From Streptomyces sp. NBC_01288 (GTDB taxonomy: Bacteria > Actinomycetota > Actinomycetes > Streptomycetales > Streptomycetaceae): 64,000 nt of DNA. The position numbers and the translations under genes were made by a program. The notes under the pieces are model-generated. The model was not told the origin of the DNA, ran no database searches, and was given only the letters and a program-made list of their open reading frames with translations. The stretch lies in assembly GCF_035982055.1 (NCBI RefSeq), contig NZ_CP108427.1:9361001-9425000 (forward strand). Direction: 5' to 3'. Below are positions 42,308 to 50,531 of the stretch, piece after piece (positions within the stretch are counted from its first letter, which is position 1; each line of letters starts with the position of its first letter).

Positions 42308-42335
42308 TGAACCTCTTCGGGGTGCGCGCCGTAGC
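42308..42335 (+). promoter_or_regulatory. ECF-type promoter of the FAD oxidoreductase/anti-sigma operon
   Basis: TGAACC (42308-42313), 16-base spacer, CGTAGC (42330-42335); start codon at 42470. It would drive the operon that carries the anti-sigma and perhaps the sigma gene, so it could be autoregulatory. Confidence 0.62.
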
Positions 42336-42469
42336 AGCGACCAGACGGCACCTGGTTCCCGGGACGCGTCCGCCGCCGTGTCGCCTTGCGTCGCGTCGTG
42401 GAGCCGTGTCCCTCGCTGTGCCAAGTGACCGTCGGACAGGGCCGGTTCTCCGACGAAAGGCACAGCACC

Positions 42470-43870
42470 ATGACCGAGTACCAGGGGCGGATCGTTCTCG
42501 GAGAGGACACCGTCGCCGAACTGGCCGACCGGATCGAGGGATTCGTGTTCGCCCCGGACGACGCGGGCTACGCGGGAGCGGTCGCGGGCTTCAACCTGCG
42601 CTCGCGGCAGGGGCCTTGCCTGGTCGTCGCGGCAGCCGGGGCCGACGATGTGCGGGCCGCGGTGGGTTTCGCGGCGGCGCGTGACCTGCCCGTCGGGGTC
42701 ATGGCCACCGGGCACCAGCCGTTCCCCGCCGCGGAGGACTTCCTGCTCGTCACGACGCGGGCGATGCGTACGGTCGAGATCGACACCGAGCGTGGTGTGG
42801 CCCGGGTGGGTGCGGGCGCGCTCTGGTCGGACGTCGTGGAGCCCGCCCAGGCGGAGGGGCTGGCGCCGCTGAACGGGTCCAGCCCGCTGGTCGGAGTCGT
42901 GGGCTTCACCCTCGGCGGCGGCCTCAGCCCGTTCCTGGGCCGGTCCTACGGCTGGGCCGCCGACCACGTCGTCGCGATCGAGGTCGTCACACCGGACGGT
43001 CAACTGCGCCGCGTCTCACCGGAGTTGGAACCGGAACTGTTCTGGGGCCTGCGCGGCGGACGCAGCAACTTCGGGATCGTGACCGAGCTGGAGATCCGGC
43101 TCTTCCCCGTAACCTCCTTCTACGGCGGCGGAATCTACTTCCCCGCCGACGACGTCGAGGCCGTGCTGCGCGCCTTCCCCGAGGTGGTCCGCGACGCCCC
43201 CGACGCCTTCACCTGCTCGCTGGCGCTGCTCAACTTCCCGTCGGTACCGGAGATTCCGGAACCGCTGCGCGGCCGCTTCCTCGCTCACGTCCGGGTCACC
43301 CACCTCGGCTCCGACGAGGAGGCCGAGAAGCTCATCGCGCCCTTCCGGGCCATCGGCGACGGCGTCATCGACACGATCGGCCGTCATCCCTACGGCGCTT
43401 TCGCCCTCGTGCACACGGACCCGGCCGACCCTTTCCCGTACGAGGAACAGGGCGCCCTTCTGGCCGAGTTGCCGACCGAGGCACTCGACTCCCTTGTCGA
43501 GAGCGCCCAGTTGGCGGCCGGCGGACTCCTCACGGTCCTGGAGATCAGGCATCTCGGCGGGGCGCTGGCGGATCGGCCGATCGCGGCGAGCCCCATCGCG
43601 GCCCGGGACGCCGAGTTCAACGTGTGGGGAGCGACCGTCGGACCGCCGGAGGTCGTCGACGCCGGAATGGCCATGCTCGGCGGGATGGTCGAGCGACTGC
43701 GCCCCTGGGCCACGGGGCTCGCGTACACGAACTTCGCGGGCCGTGACGACGGGGCGGAGGACGTGTTCACCGCCGACGACCTGGCACGGCTGCGGGTCCT
43801 GAAGAGGCACTACGACCCGCGCAACCTGTTCCGGGTCAACAACCACAACGTCGCTCCGGAACAGCGGTGA
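42470..43870 (+). CDS. FAD-binding oxidoreductase (PCMH/BBE-like)
   Basis: A 466-residue flavoprotein of the vanillyl-alcohol oxidase fold. The FAD domain (about residues 40-210) has a His in VMATGHQPFPAAE (about 80) where members of this family attach FAD covalently, and SSPLVGVVGFTLGGGLSPFLGRSYG. The C-terminal BBE-like segment RVLKRHYDPRNLFRVNNHN (about 440-458) is present. Such enzymes oxidise sugars, alcohols or reticuline-like compounds with O2, releasing H2O2. No export signal is obvious. ATG at 42470 has GAAAGG upstream. It is followed within 7 bases by the anti-sigma gene. Confidence 0.88.
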   Translation: MTEYQGRIVLGEDTVAELADRIEGFVFAPDDAGYAGAVAGFNLRSRQGPCLVVAAAGADDVRAAVGFAAARDLPVGVMATGHQPFPAAEDFLLVTTRAMRTVEIDTERGVARVGAGALWSDVVEPAQAEGLAPLNGSSPLVGVVGFTLGGGLSPFLGRSYGWAADHVVAIEVVTPDGQLRRVSPELEPELFWGLRGGRSNFGIVTELEIRLFPVTSFYGGGIYFPADDVEAVLRAFPEVVRDAPDAFTCSLALLNFPSVPEIPEPLRGRFLAHVRVTHLGSDEEAEKLIAPFRAIGDGVIDTIGRHPYGAFALVHTDPADPFPYEEQGALLAELPTEALDSLVESAQLAAGGLLTVLEIRHLGGALADRPIAASPIAARDAEFNVWGATVGPPEVVDAGMAMLGGMVERLRPWATGLAYTNFAGRDDGAEDVFTADDLARLRVLKRHYDPRNLFRVNNHNVAPEQR

Positions 43871-43876
43871 CCTGAG

Positions 43877-44140
43877 GTGAACTGCGAGCAGGACATGCCC
43901 GAACTGGCCGCGTACGCCCTGGCGGCCCTCGATCCCGCGGACGCGGTACGCGTCGACGGCCATGTACGGGAGTGCCCGGCGTGCGCTGCCGACGTGGACG
44001 GGCTCCGCACCACCCTCGCCGCCGCCCGGGCGCTGCCCGTAGAGGAGATGCTGGGCAACTGGTCCGGCAAACTCCCCGAACTGCGGGAAGCGGCGGTCCG
44101 CGCGGCCTTGGCGGAGATCCCGGGGGTGACCGGCTCCTGA
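43877..44140 (+). CDS. Soluble zinc-finger anti-sigma factor
   Basis: An 87-residue protein with the ZAS signature His29-x3-Cys33-x2-Cys36 (HVRECPACAAD) and a further Cys3 that could be the fourth zinc ligand. It lacks a membrane segment, unlike RslA or RskA, and so resembles the soluble redox sensor RsrA in form: thiol oxidation would release zinc and the sigma factor. The rest (about residues 40-87) is helical. It starts with GTG 6 bases after the FAD oxidoreductase stop, and the ECF sigma gene follows 232 bases later. The assignment rests on the motif and gene order. Confidence 0.8.
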   Translation: MNCEQDMPELAAYALAALDPADAVRVDGHVRECPACAADVDGLRTTLAAARALPVEEMLGNWSGKLPELREAAVRAALAEIPGVTGS

Positions 44141-44372
44141 GCATCCCCGGCACACCGGCTCCCGCCCGCCCGTAGAGCGCGTCCGCGTGCTCGGTGGCGG
44201 CGCCCTTTCCCGCGCCTTTCCCGCAGCTTTCCCGAGCCTGTCCTCGCACACGTGGGCCAGGCAAGCGCACATCAAGCCGCCGGCAAGAGGTCCCCCCGAA
44301 GGTTGCCCCGTTCAGCCTTCAACGAATTGGCGTGCCGTGCATCCACCCACGGCGCATCGGGGGAACGTGGCA

Positions 44373-44942
44373 ATGAGGTACGACACAGGAATCCGGGACG
44401 CACGGCCCGGCCGAACCGGCGGCACCCGTGACCGGGCGCGCGACGAGGCGTTCATCCGCGCCGTCTACGACAAACACGGTGTGTTCCTGCTGAGGGTGAC
44501 CACCGGACTGCTCTGGGGCGACAGCCATCAGGCCCAGGACCTGGTCCAGGAGGCCGTCCTGCGCGCCTGGCAGAACGCCGACATCCTCGATCCCGAGGCG
44601 GAGGGCATACGGCCGTGGCTCGTCACGGTCGTCCGCAACCTCGTCATCGACGGCTACCGCGCCCGCAAGGCCCGACCGCCGGAGACGATCGACACCGCCC
44701 TGAACGACATGCCCGGCCCGGAGCCCATGGACCCGGCCCTCACCAGGAAGATCGTGCGCGAGGCCTTGGCGGACCTGACGTTGCAGCACCGCGAGATCCT
44801 CGTCCACGTCGAGTTCCTGGACCAGTCGGTGGCCCGGACGGCGGAGACGCTGGGCATACCGCCGGGCACGGTCAAGTCCCGGACGCACCTTGCCCTCAGG
44901 GCTCTCCGGGCCGCGTTGGCCGAGCGGGGGTACACCGCGTGA
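44373..44942 (+). CDS. ECF RNA polymerase sigma factor, SigL-like
   Basis: A 189-residue group-4 sigma factor. Region 2 (about residues 30-95) includes HQAQDLVQEAVLRAWQNAD and IRPWLVTVVRNLVIDGYRARK; region 4 (about 125-180) ends in the helix-turn-helix RTAETLGIPPGTVKSRTHLALRALR. The YRARKARPPE linker and overall form recall the mycobacterial SigK/SigL group. ATG at 44373 has GGGGGAA upstream. Its cognate anti-sigma is the gene at 43877. The class of promoter found in this region (TGAACC-N16-CGT) agrees with what I recall for SigL. Confidence 0.87.
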   Translation: MRYDTGIRDARPGRTGGTRDRARDEAFIRAVYDKHGVFLLRVTTGLLWGDSHQAQDLVQEAVLRAWQNADILDPEAEGIRPWLVTVVRNLVIDGYRARKARPPETIDTALNDMPGPEPMDPALTRKIVREALADLTLQHREILVHVEFLDQSVARTAETLGIPPGTVKSRTHLALRALRAALAERGYTA

Positions 44943-44989
44943 GCGGTCGGCGGCGCTGAAGGAGGGTTTCGCCCGCCCTGAATGCGGAG

Positions 44990-45020
44990 AGGGAGCGCCG
45001 ACAGCCTCGGCGCTCCCTTT
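44990..45020. terminator. Strong hairpin terminator after the sigma gene
   Basis: AGGGAGCGCCGA (44990-45001) pairs perfectly with TCGGCGCTCCCT (45007-45018); loop CAGCC, then TT. It sits between convergent genes and can serve both strands. Confidence 0.85.
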
Positions 45021-45053
45021 CTCATGCGGTGAATGACGTACGAGTACCGCTGG

Positions 45054-45311
45054 CTACCGAGCCACTCGATCCGCGGCGGTCTCGCGTTGAGTCGCCCGCC
45101 GACGCGCTTCCTCCACCGCACTCCTCTCTTCCGGAGTGAGGCGATTCATCAGCCGTTCGTTGTTGACCCAATCGTTCAGAAGGGCGTGAGAACCCCCCAG
45201 GCTCAGGGAGTACGCCCACATACTTCGCCCTCGCCTGGTTCCGTTCCATTCATGTGCCCAGCTGAGCAGATGGCCTATTCTCTGCTCCTGCGTGAACCTC
45301 ATCAATTGCAT
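45054..45311 (-). CDS. Small orphan hypothetical protein
   Basis: An 85-residue, helical, charged protein that I do not recognise. It has several Trp (LLSWAHEWNG, then SMWAYSLSLGG) and a C-terminal basic/acidic helix (RLTPEERSAVEEARRRATQRE). The ATG at 45311 is chosen because AAAGGTGA lies five bases upstream. The codon use is visibly less GC-rich than the neighbours, which may mean recent arrival. Two 19-bp direct repeats lie 58-95 bases upstream. It could also be a chance frame. Confidence 0.45.
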   Translation of the reverse strand: MQLMRFTQEQRIGHLLSWAHEWNGTRRGRSMWAYSLSLGGSHALLNDWVNNERLMNRLTPEERSAVEEARRRATQRETAADRVAR

Positions 45312-45368
45312 GCCCGTCACCTTTCTGTGGCTACGAGAAGGCCTGGTCTTCATCCGCCCTCCAAACGA

Positions 45369-45406
45369 GGATCGGCTCCGTAAACGGGGATCCGCTCTGT
45401 AAACGG
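45369..45406. repeat. Two 19-bp direct repeats upstream of the orphan gene
   Basis: GGATC(G/C)GCTC(C/T)GTAAACGG occurs at 45369-45387 and, directly adjoining, 45388-45406, with two differences. It may be a binding site for the orphan gene promoter. Confidence 0.6.
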
Positions 45407-45435
45407 GGCGGCGAAGGAGGAGGTTCACAGCAGAC

Positions 45436-46476
45436 TCAGAATCCGGTGAGCGTCACCTTGCCGATGGCGCTGCCGGACTCCAGGATGCGATGCGCCTCGC
45501 GGAGGTTCGCGGCGTTGATCGTGCCGAGATCCCGCGTGGCCGTGGTCCGCAGGGCGCCCTCGTCCACGAGTCGGGAGATCCGGTCGAGGATGTGGTGCTG
45601 CGTCACCTGGTCCGGAGTCTTGAACAGGGAGCGCGTGAACATGAGTTCCCAGTGGAAGGAGATGCTCTTCGCCTTCAGCAGGCCGATCTCCACGGGACCG
45701 AAGTCGTCGATGGCGACGAGCCCGCCGAGCGGCTTGAGCATGTCGGCGTACGCGGCGAGGTTCCGGTCCGTACCGGCGGTGCCGAAGATGTGGTCGACCC
45801 CGCCGGGTGCCACCTCGGCCACCTGTGCCGGCAGCGGACGATGGTGGTCGACCACATGTGTCACGCCCATACGCCGTGCGAACGCGACGGTCTCCGGCCG
45901 GGAGGCGGTGCCGATCACGGTCAAACCGGTGAGGGCCCGGGCCAGTTGAGCCACCATGGCTCCTACACCGCCCGCCGCCGCGGTCACCAGCAGCGTGCCG
46001 GTCTCCTCCGCGGCGCCCTCGCGCAGACCGAGGCGTTCGAACAACCCCTCCCACGCGGTGAGGGAGGTCAGCGGCAGCGCCGCCGCCTCGGCGAAGGAGA
46101 GCGTGCTGGGCTTACGGCCGACGATGCGCTCGTCGACCGTGTGGAAACGGGAGTTGGTGCCCGGCCGGTCGATCGCGCCGGCGTAGAAGACCTCGTCGCC
46201 GACCTCGAACAACTCCACCTGCTCACCGACCGCGACGACCGTACCGGCGGCGTCCCAGCCGAGCACCTTGAGTTCTCCGCCCGGGTCGTTGCTCTGCCGG
46301 ACCTTGTAGTCGACGGGGTTGACCGCGACGGCCTCCACCTGGACCAGCAGATCGTGGGGACCCGGCTCGGGCACGGGCAGTTCGACGTCCACCAGGCTCT
46401 CGGCGTCGTCGATCGGCAGGCTCTTGCGATACGCGACGGCGGGCATCGTCGCCGACTTCCGGGTCTCACTCATCAT
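45436..46476 (-). CDS. Zinc-type alcohol dehydrogenase-like quinone oxidoreductase (QOR/MDR)
   Basis: A 346-residue medium-chain reductase of the TIGR02817/Qor2-like group. GroES-like fold (about residues 35-140) with GWDAAGTVVAVG; Rossmann fold with TAAAGGVGAMVAQLAR (about 169-184). The catalytic zinc ligands of true alcohol dehydrogenases are missing, so NADPH:quinone or enone reduction is likely. ATG at 46476 follows GGAGATCC. It is in tandem behind the HxlR regulator, as are qor genes under QorR-type control. A palindromic element lies in the promoter (46532-46555). Confidence 0.88.
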   Translation of the reverse strand: MMSETRKSATMPAVAYRKSLPIDDAESLVDVELPVPEPGPHDLLVQVEAVAVNPVDYKVRQSNDPGGELKVLGWDAAGTVVAVGEQVELFEVGDEVFYAGAIDRPGTNSRFHTVDERIVGRKPSTLSFAEAAALPLTSLTAWEGLFERLGLREGAAEETGTLLVTAAAGGVGAMVAQLARALTGLTVIGTASRPETVAFARRMGVTHVVDHHRPLPAQVAEVAPGGVDHIFGTAGTDRNLAAYADMLKPLGGLVAIDDFGPVEIGLLKAKSISFHWELMFTRSLFKTPDQVTQHHILDRISRLVDEGALRTTATRDLGTINAANLREAHRILESGSAIGKVTLTGF

Positions 46477-46531
46477 GGATCTCCTCGACTCGTGCGGTGG
46501 GCCGACGAGGACCGGCGGCCACGACCCGCAA

Positions 46532-46555
46532 GGTACCTATCGGGAGGTAGTAACC
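46532..46555. promoter_or_regulatory. Inverted repeat in the quinone oxidoreductase promoter
   Basis: GGTACCTA (46532-46539) and TAGTAACC (46548-46555), six of eight pairs, eight-base spacer. It overlaps a TTGATG (-35-like) and TAGGTA (-10-like) pair on the minus strand. Likely target of the HxlR protein. Confidence 0.45.
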
Positions 46556-46642
46556 ATCAAGGGATCCTGCTTCCCAAAAGAAACCATCCAGGTAGAACGG
46601 CTGCGAGGAGCCCCGCGTGTCGTCAGGGCAGGCGTCGTCAGG

Positions 46643-47005
46643 TCAGGCGGACTCCGGGAACCGGTCGATGTTCTGCTCCACCCAGCTGCGCAGATGGGAG
46701 AGCGGGGCGCAGGCGTCCTTGCCGAGCGGGGTCAGGCTGTACTCGACGCGGGGCGGGACCTCCGCGTAGATCTCCCGGTCGATCAGGCCGTAGTCCTCCA
46801 GGCGGCGCAGGGTCTGGGTGAGGACCTTGGGGCTCACGCCCTGCAACCGGCCGCGCAGTGCGCCGAAGCGCTGGGGTCCGTCCTCCAGGGCGCCCAGTGC
46901 GAGGGCGCTCCACTTGTTGGCGAGCAGGTCCAGCATGTCGCGGCAGGGGCAGGCCGCGGAGTAGACGCTCTTGGGGTCCTCGCAGAGGCCTGATGTCTTG
47001 GTCAT
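46643..47005 (-). CDS. HxlR-family transcriptional regulator (QorR/YodB-like)
   Basis: A 120-residue winged-helix regulator. HxlR core (about residues 23-110) with LLANKWSALALGALEDGPQRFGALRGRLQGVSPKVLTQTLRRLE. The N-terminal cysteines in SAACPCRDML (about 19-21) match the position of the redox-sensing Cys in YodB/HypR/QorR, so a response to quinones or disulfide stress is plausible. It precedes the quinone oxidoreductase gene on the same strand and is divergent from the second AfsR-like gene. Confidence 0.88.
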   Translation of the reverse strand: MTKTSGLCEDPKSVYSAACPCRDMLDLLANKWSALALGALEDGPQRFGALRGRLQGVSPKVLTQTLRRLEDYGLIDREIYAEVPPRVEYSLTPLGKDACAPLSHLRSWVEQNIDRFPESA

Positions 47006-47013
47006 GCGCCAAC

Positions 47014-47050
47014 AGTACCCAATGGGTACTAGTATCCCTTGCGGGTAACC
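47014..47050. promoter_or_regulatory. Palindromic HxlR operator cluster
   Basis: AGTACCCA-A-TGGGTACT (47014-47030) is a perfect 17-bp palindrome 9 bases upstream of the HxlR start. GGGTACTAGTATCCC and TATCCCTTGCGGGTAACC continue the TACCC/GGGTA half-sites to 47050. The cluster would autoregulate hxlR and may touch the divergent regulator. Confidence 0.6.
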
Positions 47051-47140
47051 ACCGCCTGCCTCGTACGGTCATGGGCATGCTCGGAATCCAGGTTGGGAAT
47101 CCAGGTTTCGGGCATCGGAACCGCCGATGAAGGCTGACAC

Positions 47141-50100
47141 ATGAACGACGACGCCCTGCACCTCCGACTGCTCGGCCGCCTGGAGCTGGCCGACGGGAGC
47201 GGTGCCGTCGCTCTTCCGGGCGCCCTCTCCCGCGCGATCGTCGCCCGGCTGCTGCTCGCCGGGGGAGCGGTCGTCCACCGCGACACCCTCATCGACGAAC
47301 TGTGGGAGGACCGCGAGGCGAAGGACCCGGTCAACGCCCTCCAGGTCCAGGTGACGAAACTCCGCGCGGCGCTCGCGACCCGGGGCCGGGACGGGCGCGT
47401 GCGGTCGCAGTACGGCGGATACCGGTTCGTGCCGGCGCCGGAGGACGAACTCGACACGGTCCGTTTCGAGGCGACGCTCCGCGAGGGCCGCGAACACCTG
47501 GCGGCGGGGGCGTACCGCCAGGCCGAGGACGTTCTACGGCAGGGACTTGCCCTGTGGCGAGGCCGCGCCCTGGACGACCTGAAGGGCCGGGTCTTCGACG
47601 CCGAGCGCCTGCGCCTTGAGGAACTGCGCCTGAGCGCACAGGAGGACGCGAGCGTCGCGGGTCTTGAACTCGGCCGCGCGGCCGAACTGGTCCCCGAACT
47701 CACGGCACTTGTGTCCGCCGCACCTCTGCGGGAACGGTCCCGGGCACGACTGATGCTCGCGCTCCACCGCTGCGGGCGTCACGCCGAAGCACTGGACGTG
47801 TACGAAACGGGCCGCAGACTCCTGAGGTCCGAACTGGGCGCCGACCCTTCCCCCGAACTGCGTTCCCTGCACGACGCGATGCTGGCAGGCGATCCGCGCC
47901 CCGGGACGCCGACGGCCGACTCCGTACGGCTGTCCGCGCACGACGCGCGACTGGCGGGCGAGCCGCGTCCCGGGACGGTGACCGCGGATTCTGTACGACT
48001 GTCCTCGGATCGTCCGGATTCCCAGCCGGCAGATCGTCGCGCTTCCCACCCGGCAGATCGTCCGGCTTCGCGCCCGACGCCCGGCGAAGGCGGTCCCGAC
48101 CACCCGCTCGGCCCGTTCGTCGGCCGCGCCGAGGAACTCGACGGGCTGCGCGCGGCCCTCGACCGCGAACGGCTGGTGACCGTCGTAGGACCCGGCGGTG
48201 TCGGGAAGACGCGCCTCGCGCTTGAGGTGTGCGTGCTGATGCAGCCGTCGCACGACGGTGTGTGGTGGGTCGATCTGGCGGCGGCCGACGGGGCGGGTGT
48301 CCTCGCGGCGATCGCCGGAGCCCTGGGGCTGTCGGACGCGTCGGTCCGGCCGGACCAGCCGCCGCACGACTATGTGCACCGGCTCACGTCGTTCCTGGCC
48401 GGACGTCGGGCGATGCTCGTGCTCGACAACTGTGAGCACCTGCTCGACGCGGTCGCCCCGCTCGTGGCGGTCCTGCTCGGCCGGTGTCCCGCACTTACCG
48501 TCCTCGCAACCAGCAGAGCCCCGTTGGCAGTTGCGGGCGAGACGCTCAATCCCCTGACACCGATGCCCGACGGTGAGGCCGCGGACCTGTTCAGCGCCCG
48601 CGCCCTCATGATCGACCCGTCCTTCACCGCGGACGAGACCGCGATGCACGACATCCGCTCGCTCTGCCGCCGACTCGACGGACTGCCGCTCGCGGTCGAA
48701 CTCGCCGCCGCGCACGTGCGGTTGCTGCCGGTACGCGAGATCGAACTCCGTCTCGACAACCGCTTCGCCCTACTGGCCAAGGGAAAGCGGACCGCTCCCG
48801 CCCGGCACCGCACCCTGCGTGCCGTCCTCGACTGGAGCTACGCCCTCCTGGACACCACCGAGCAGCGGGTGTTGACCGAACTCGCCCTGTATGTCGGCGG
48901 CTGTTCCGTCGAGTTGGCGGAGACGGCGGTCTGCCTGCCCGAGGCGGACCGCCACGAGATCCTCCAGGTGCTGGCCCAACTGGTCGACAAGTCCCTCCTG
49001 TTCACCGTCTCGACCCCCGAGGGGAGTCGGCTGCGGATGCTGGAGACGGTCCGCGAATACGCGTTGGACCGGCTCCGGGCCGAAGGAAGGGCCGCCGAGG
49101 CGGAGGAGCGCTTCATGGCCTGGGCCCTGCGTTTCGTCCACGACAGCACCGACGCCAACGCGCCCGACGACCCAGGGGAGTTGATACGGCGGCACACCGC
49201 GGAATCCGCCAACGTCAGGGCCGCCTCGGACCTCATGATGACCCGGTCGAGAACGGCTCAGGCGTTGTCGCTGGAAGCACGGCGCGGCAGTTACTGGATC
49301 ATCAGTGGCCGTGAGGAAGAAGGCATCGACCGTCTCCAGCGCAGCGTGCGGGCCCATGACGGGGCTGCCGCGGAGCCCACGGAGGAGGCCGAGCGGGCAC
49401 TCTTCTACGCCCTCGCGTGGCTCGTCTGGCTCAACCACGTCGTCGGTCGGTACGCGGAGGGCGGCTACTTCGTCGACCGGTTCAAGGCGGCCTGGCGCCG
49501 GGCGAAGAACCCCGACCTCGCGGTCCTGGGCCCCTGTTACGAGCCGCTCCACGCCATGCTGACCGGGCAGGACGACGTGGCGGAACTCTTCGTACGGGCC
49601 GAACAAGGCGTCGCCGGCACCGAGTTCCACTGGGACCGGGCGATCCTCCTGACCAACTGGACGACGTACTGCCTCCAGGCCGGCGACATCGACGGCGCCC
49701 GCAGCCACGGCCGGGCCGCCGTCGAGGCCGCGACAGCCTCCGGCGACGACTTCGCCAGGGCGTGCACCCTCACGCTCCGCGGCGACGCGGACGAGAGCGC
49801 CGGCCTCCGCGACCGCGCCCGCGCGCACTGGACCGAGGCGGCACGCATCCTCCGTTCCATCGGCGCGCGCGGTCAGTACGCGTACGCCGCCCTCAGGATC
49901 GTGTGCCTCGACATCGCGGAGGGCGCGGTCGACACGGCCGAGAACCGGCTCTCGGAGGTGGTTCGCCTCGCCGACGAACTCAGCGCGGACGACCTCCGAT
50001 CCGCGGCGGCCATCCTGCGCGGAACACTGGCGTTCTACGGCGGTCGCTTCTCGGACGCGCGGACGATCTTCGCCGGCGTCTGGGACAGCCCTACGGCACC

Positions 50101-50404
50101 GCTCGACCGCAGGGCGATGGCTGCCGTAGGCCTGGTGGCGGTGACGACGTTCGGCGCACCCACCCCCTCGGCGGCAGGCGACGCGCGGCTGTGGATGGAC
50201 CGCGCGGGCGAGGCGCTCGACCGGGTGCGTGAGCCGCTGGCGCGCCGGGCGGTGGGCGCCCTGCTGGACAAGCTGGACGCCTACTTCAAGTCCGGTCCGA
50301 GCGGCGCGGTCGGGATGGAGCATGTGCGGGCCTGGCTCTCCAACAACCCTTCCCTGCTTGCCGGTTTCACCGGCGTGCTGAACGGCCCCGGTCGGCACCG
50401 CTGA
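47141..50404 (+). CDS. AfsR/SARP-family regulator with NB-ARC and TPR-like region (paralog 2)
   Basis: A 1087-residue protein with the same domain order as the gene at 39081 and near-identical blocks (for example LPPRDGNRLRMLETVREYAL-like, and DYVHRLTSFLAGR). The winged helix and activation domain span about residues 1-243, the linker with two 23-residue repeats about 247-292, P-loop GPGGVGKTR near 350, and a TPR-like C-terminus. The two genes look like a duplication that now flanks the sigma/oxidoreductase block. ATG at 47141 has AAGG about ten bases upstream. Target genes are unknown. Confidence 0.87.
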   Translation: MNDDALHLRLLGRLELADGSGAVALPGALSRAIVARLLLAGGAVVHRDTLIDELWEDREAKDPVNALQVQVTKLRAALATRGRDGRVRSQYGGYRFVPAPEDELDTVRFEATLREGREHLAAGAYRQAEDVLRQGLALWRGRALDDLKGRVFDAERLRLEELRLSAQEDASVAGLELGRAAELVPELTALVSAAPLRERSRARLMLALHRCGRHAEALDVYETGRRLLRSELGADPSPELRSLHDAMLAGDPRPGTPTADSVRLSAHDARLAGEPRPGTVTADSVRLSSDRPDSQPADRRASHPADRPASRPTPGEGGPDHPLGPFVGRAEELDGLRAALDRERLVTVVGPGGVGKTRLALEVCVLMQPSHDGVWWVDLAAADGAGVLAAIAGALGLSDASVRPDQPPHDYVHRLTSFLAGRRAMLVLDNCEHLLDAVAPLVAVLLGRCPALTVLATSRAPLAVAGETLNPLTPMPDGEAADLFSARALMIDPSFTADETAMHDIRSLCRRLDGLPLAVELAAAHVRLLPVREIELRLDNRFALLAKGKRTAPARHRTLRAVLDWSYALLDTTEQRVLTELALYVGGCSVELAETAVCLPEADRHEILQVLAQLVDKSLLFTVSTPEGSRLRMLETVREYALDRLRAEGRAAEAEERFMAWALRFVHDSTDANAPDDPGELIRRHTAESANVRAASDLMMTRSRTAQALSLEARRGSYWIISGREEEGIDRLQRSVRAHDGAAAEPTEEAERALFYALAWLVWLNHVVGRYAEGGYFVDRFKAAWRRAKNPDLAVLGPCYEPLHAMLTGQDDVAELFVRAEQGVAGTEFHWDRAILLTNWTTYCLQAGDIDGARSHGRAAVEAATASGDDFARACTLTLRGDADESAGLRDRARAHWTEAARILRSIGARGQYAYAALRIVCLDIAEGAVDTAENRLSEVVRLADELSADDLRSAAAILRGTLAFYGGRFSDARTIFAGVWDSPTAPLDRRAMAAVGLVAVTTFGAPTPSAAGDARLWMDRAGEALDRVREPLARRAVGALLDKLDAYFKSGPSGAVGMEHVRAWLSNNPSLLAGFTGVLNGPGRHR
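47879..48016. repeat. Two 69-bp tandem repeats in the linker of AfsR-like paralog 2
   Basis: Units at 47879-47947 and 47948-48016 encode two related 23-residue segments with LAG(D/E)PRPGT and TADSVRLS. A further 24-base repeat (encoding SxPADRxA) follows at about 48019-48066. The linker position matches that of the 21-bp repeats in paralog 1, but the unit is different. Confidence 0.8.
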
Positions 50405-50462
50405 TCCGCTGCGTCCCGCTCCCCTGCTGTTCTCGATCGTGGCAACTGATCCCGGCGACGAG

Positions 50463-50490
50463 TGAACCTGGTCCCGGAACGGCTCGTAGA
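50463..50490 (+). promoter_or_regulatory. ECF-type promoter of the catalase-related gene
   Basis: TGAACC (50463-50468), 16-base spacer, CGTAGA (50485-50490); the ATG is at 50532. Confidence 0.6.
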
Positions 50491-50531
50491 CCGCAACGGT
50501 CCCGTGATCGGTTCGTCTCCTAAGGAATGAC

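Noticed and set aside
45293..45320. TGAACC-N16-CGTCAC on the plus strand, matching the ECF promoter pattern
   Set aside because: It lies over the start of the orphan minus-strand gene and has no plus-strand gene behind it (the next is the minus-strand quinone reductase), so a chance match is more likely. It also shows that single matches are not proof.
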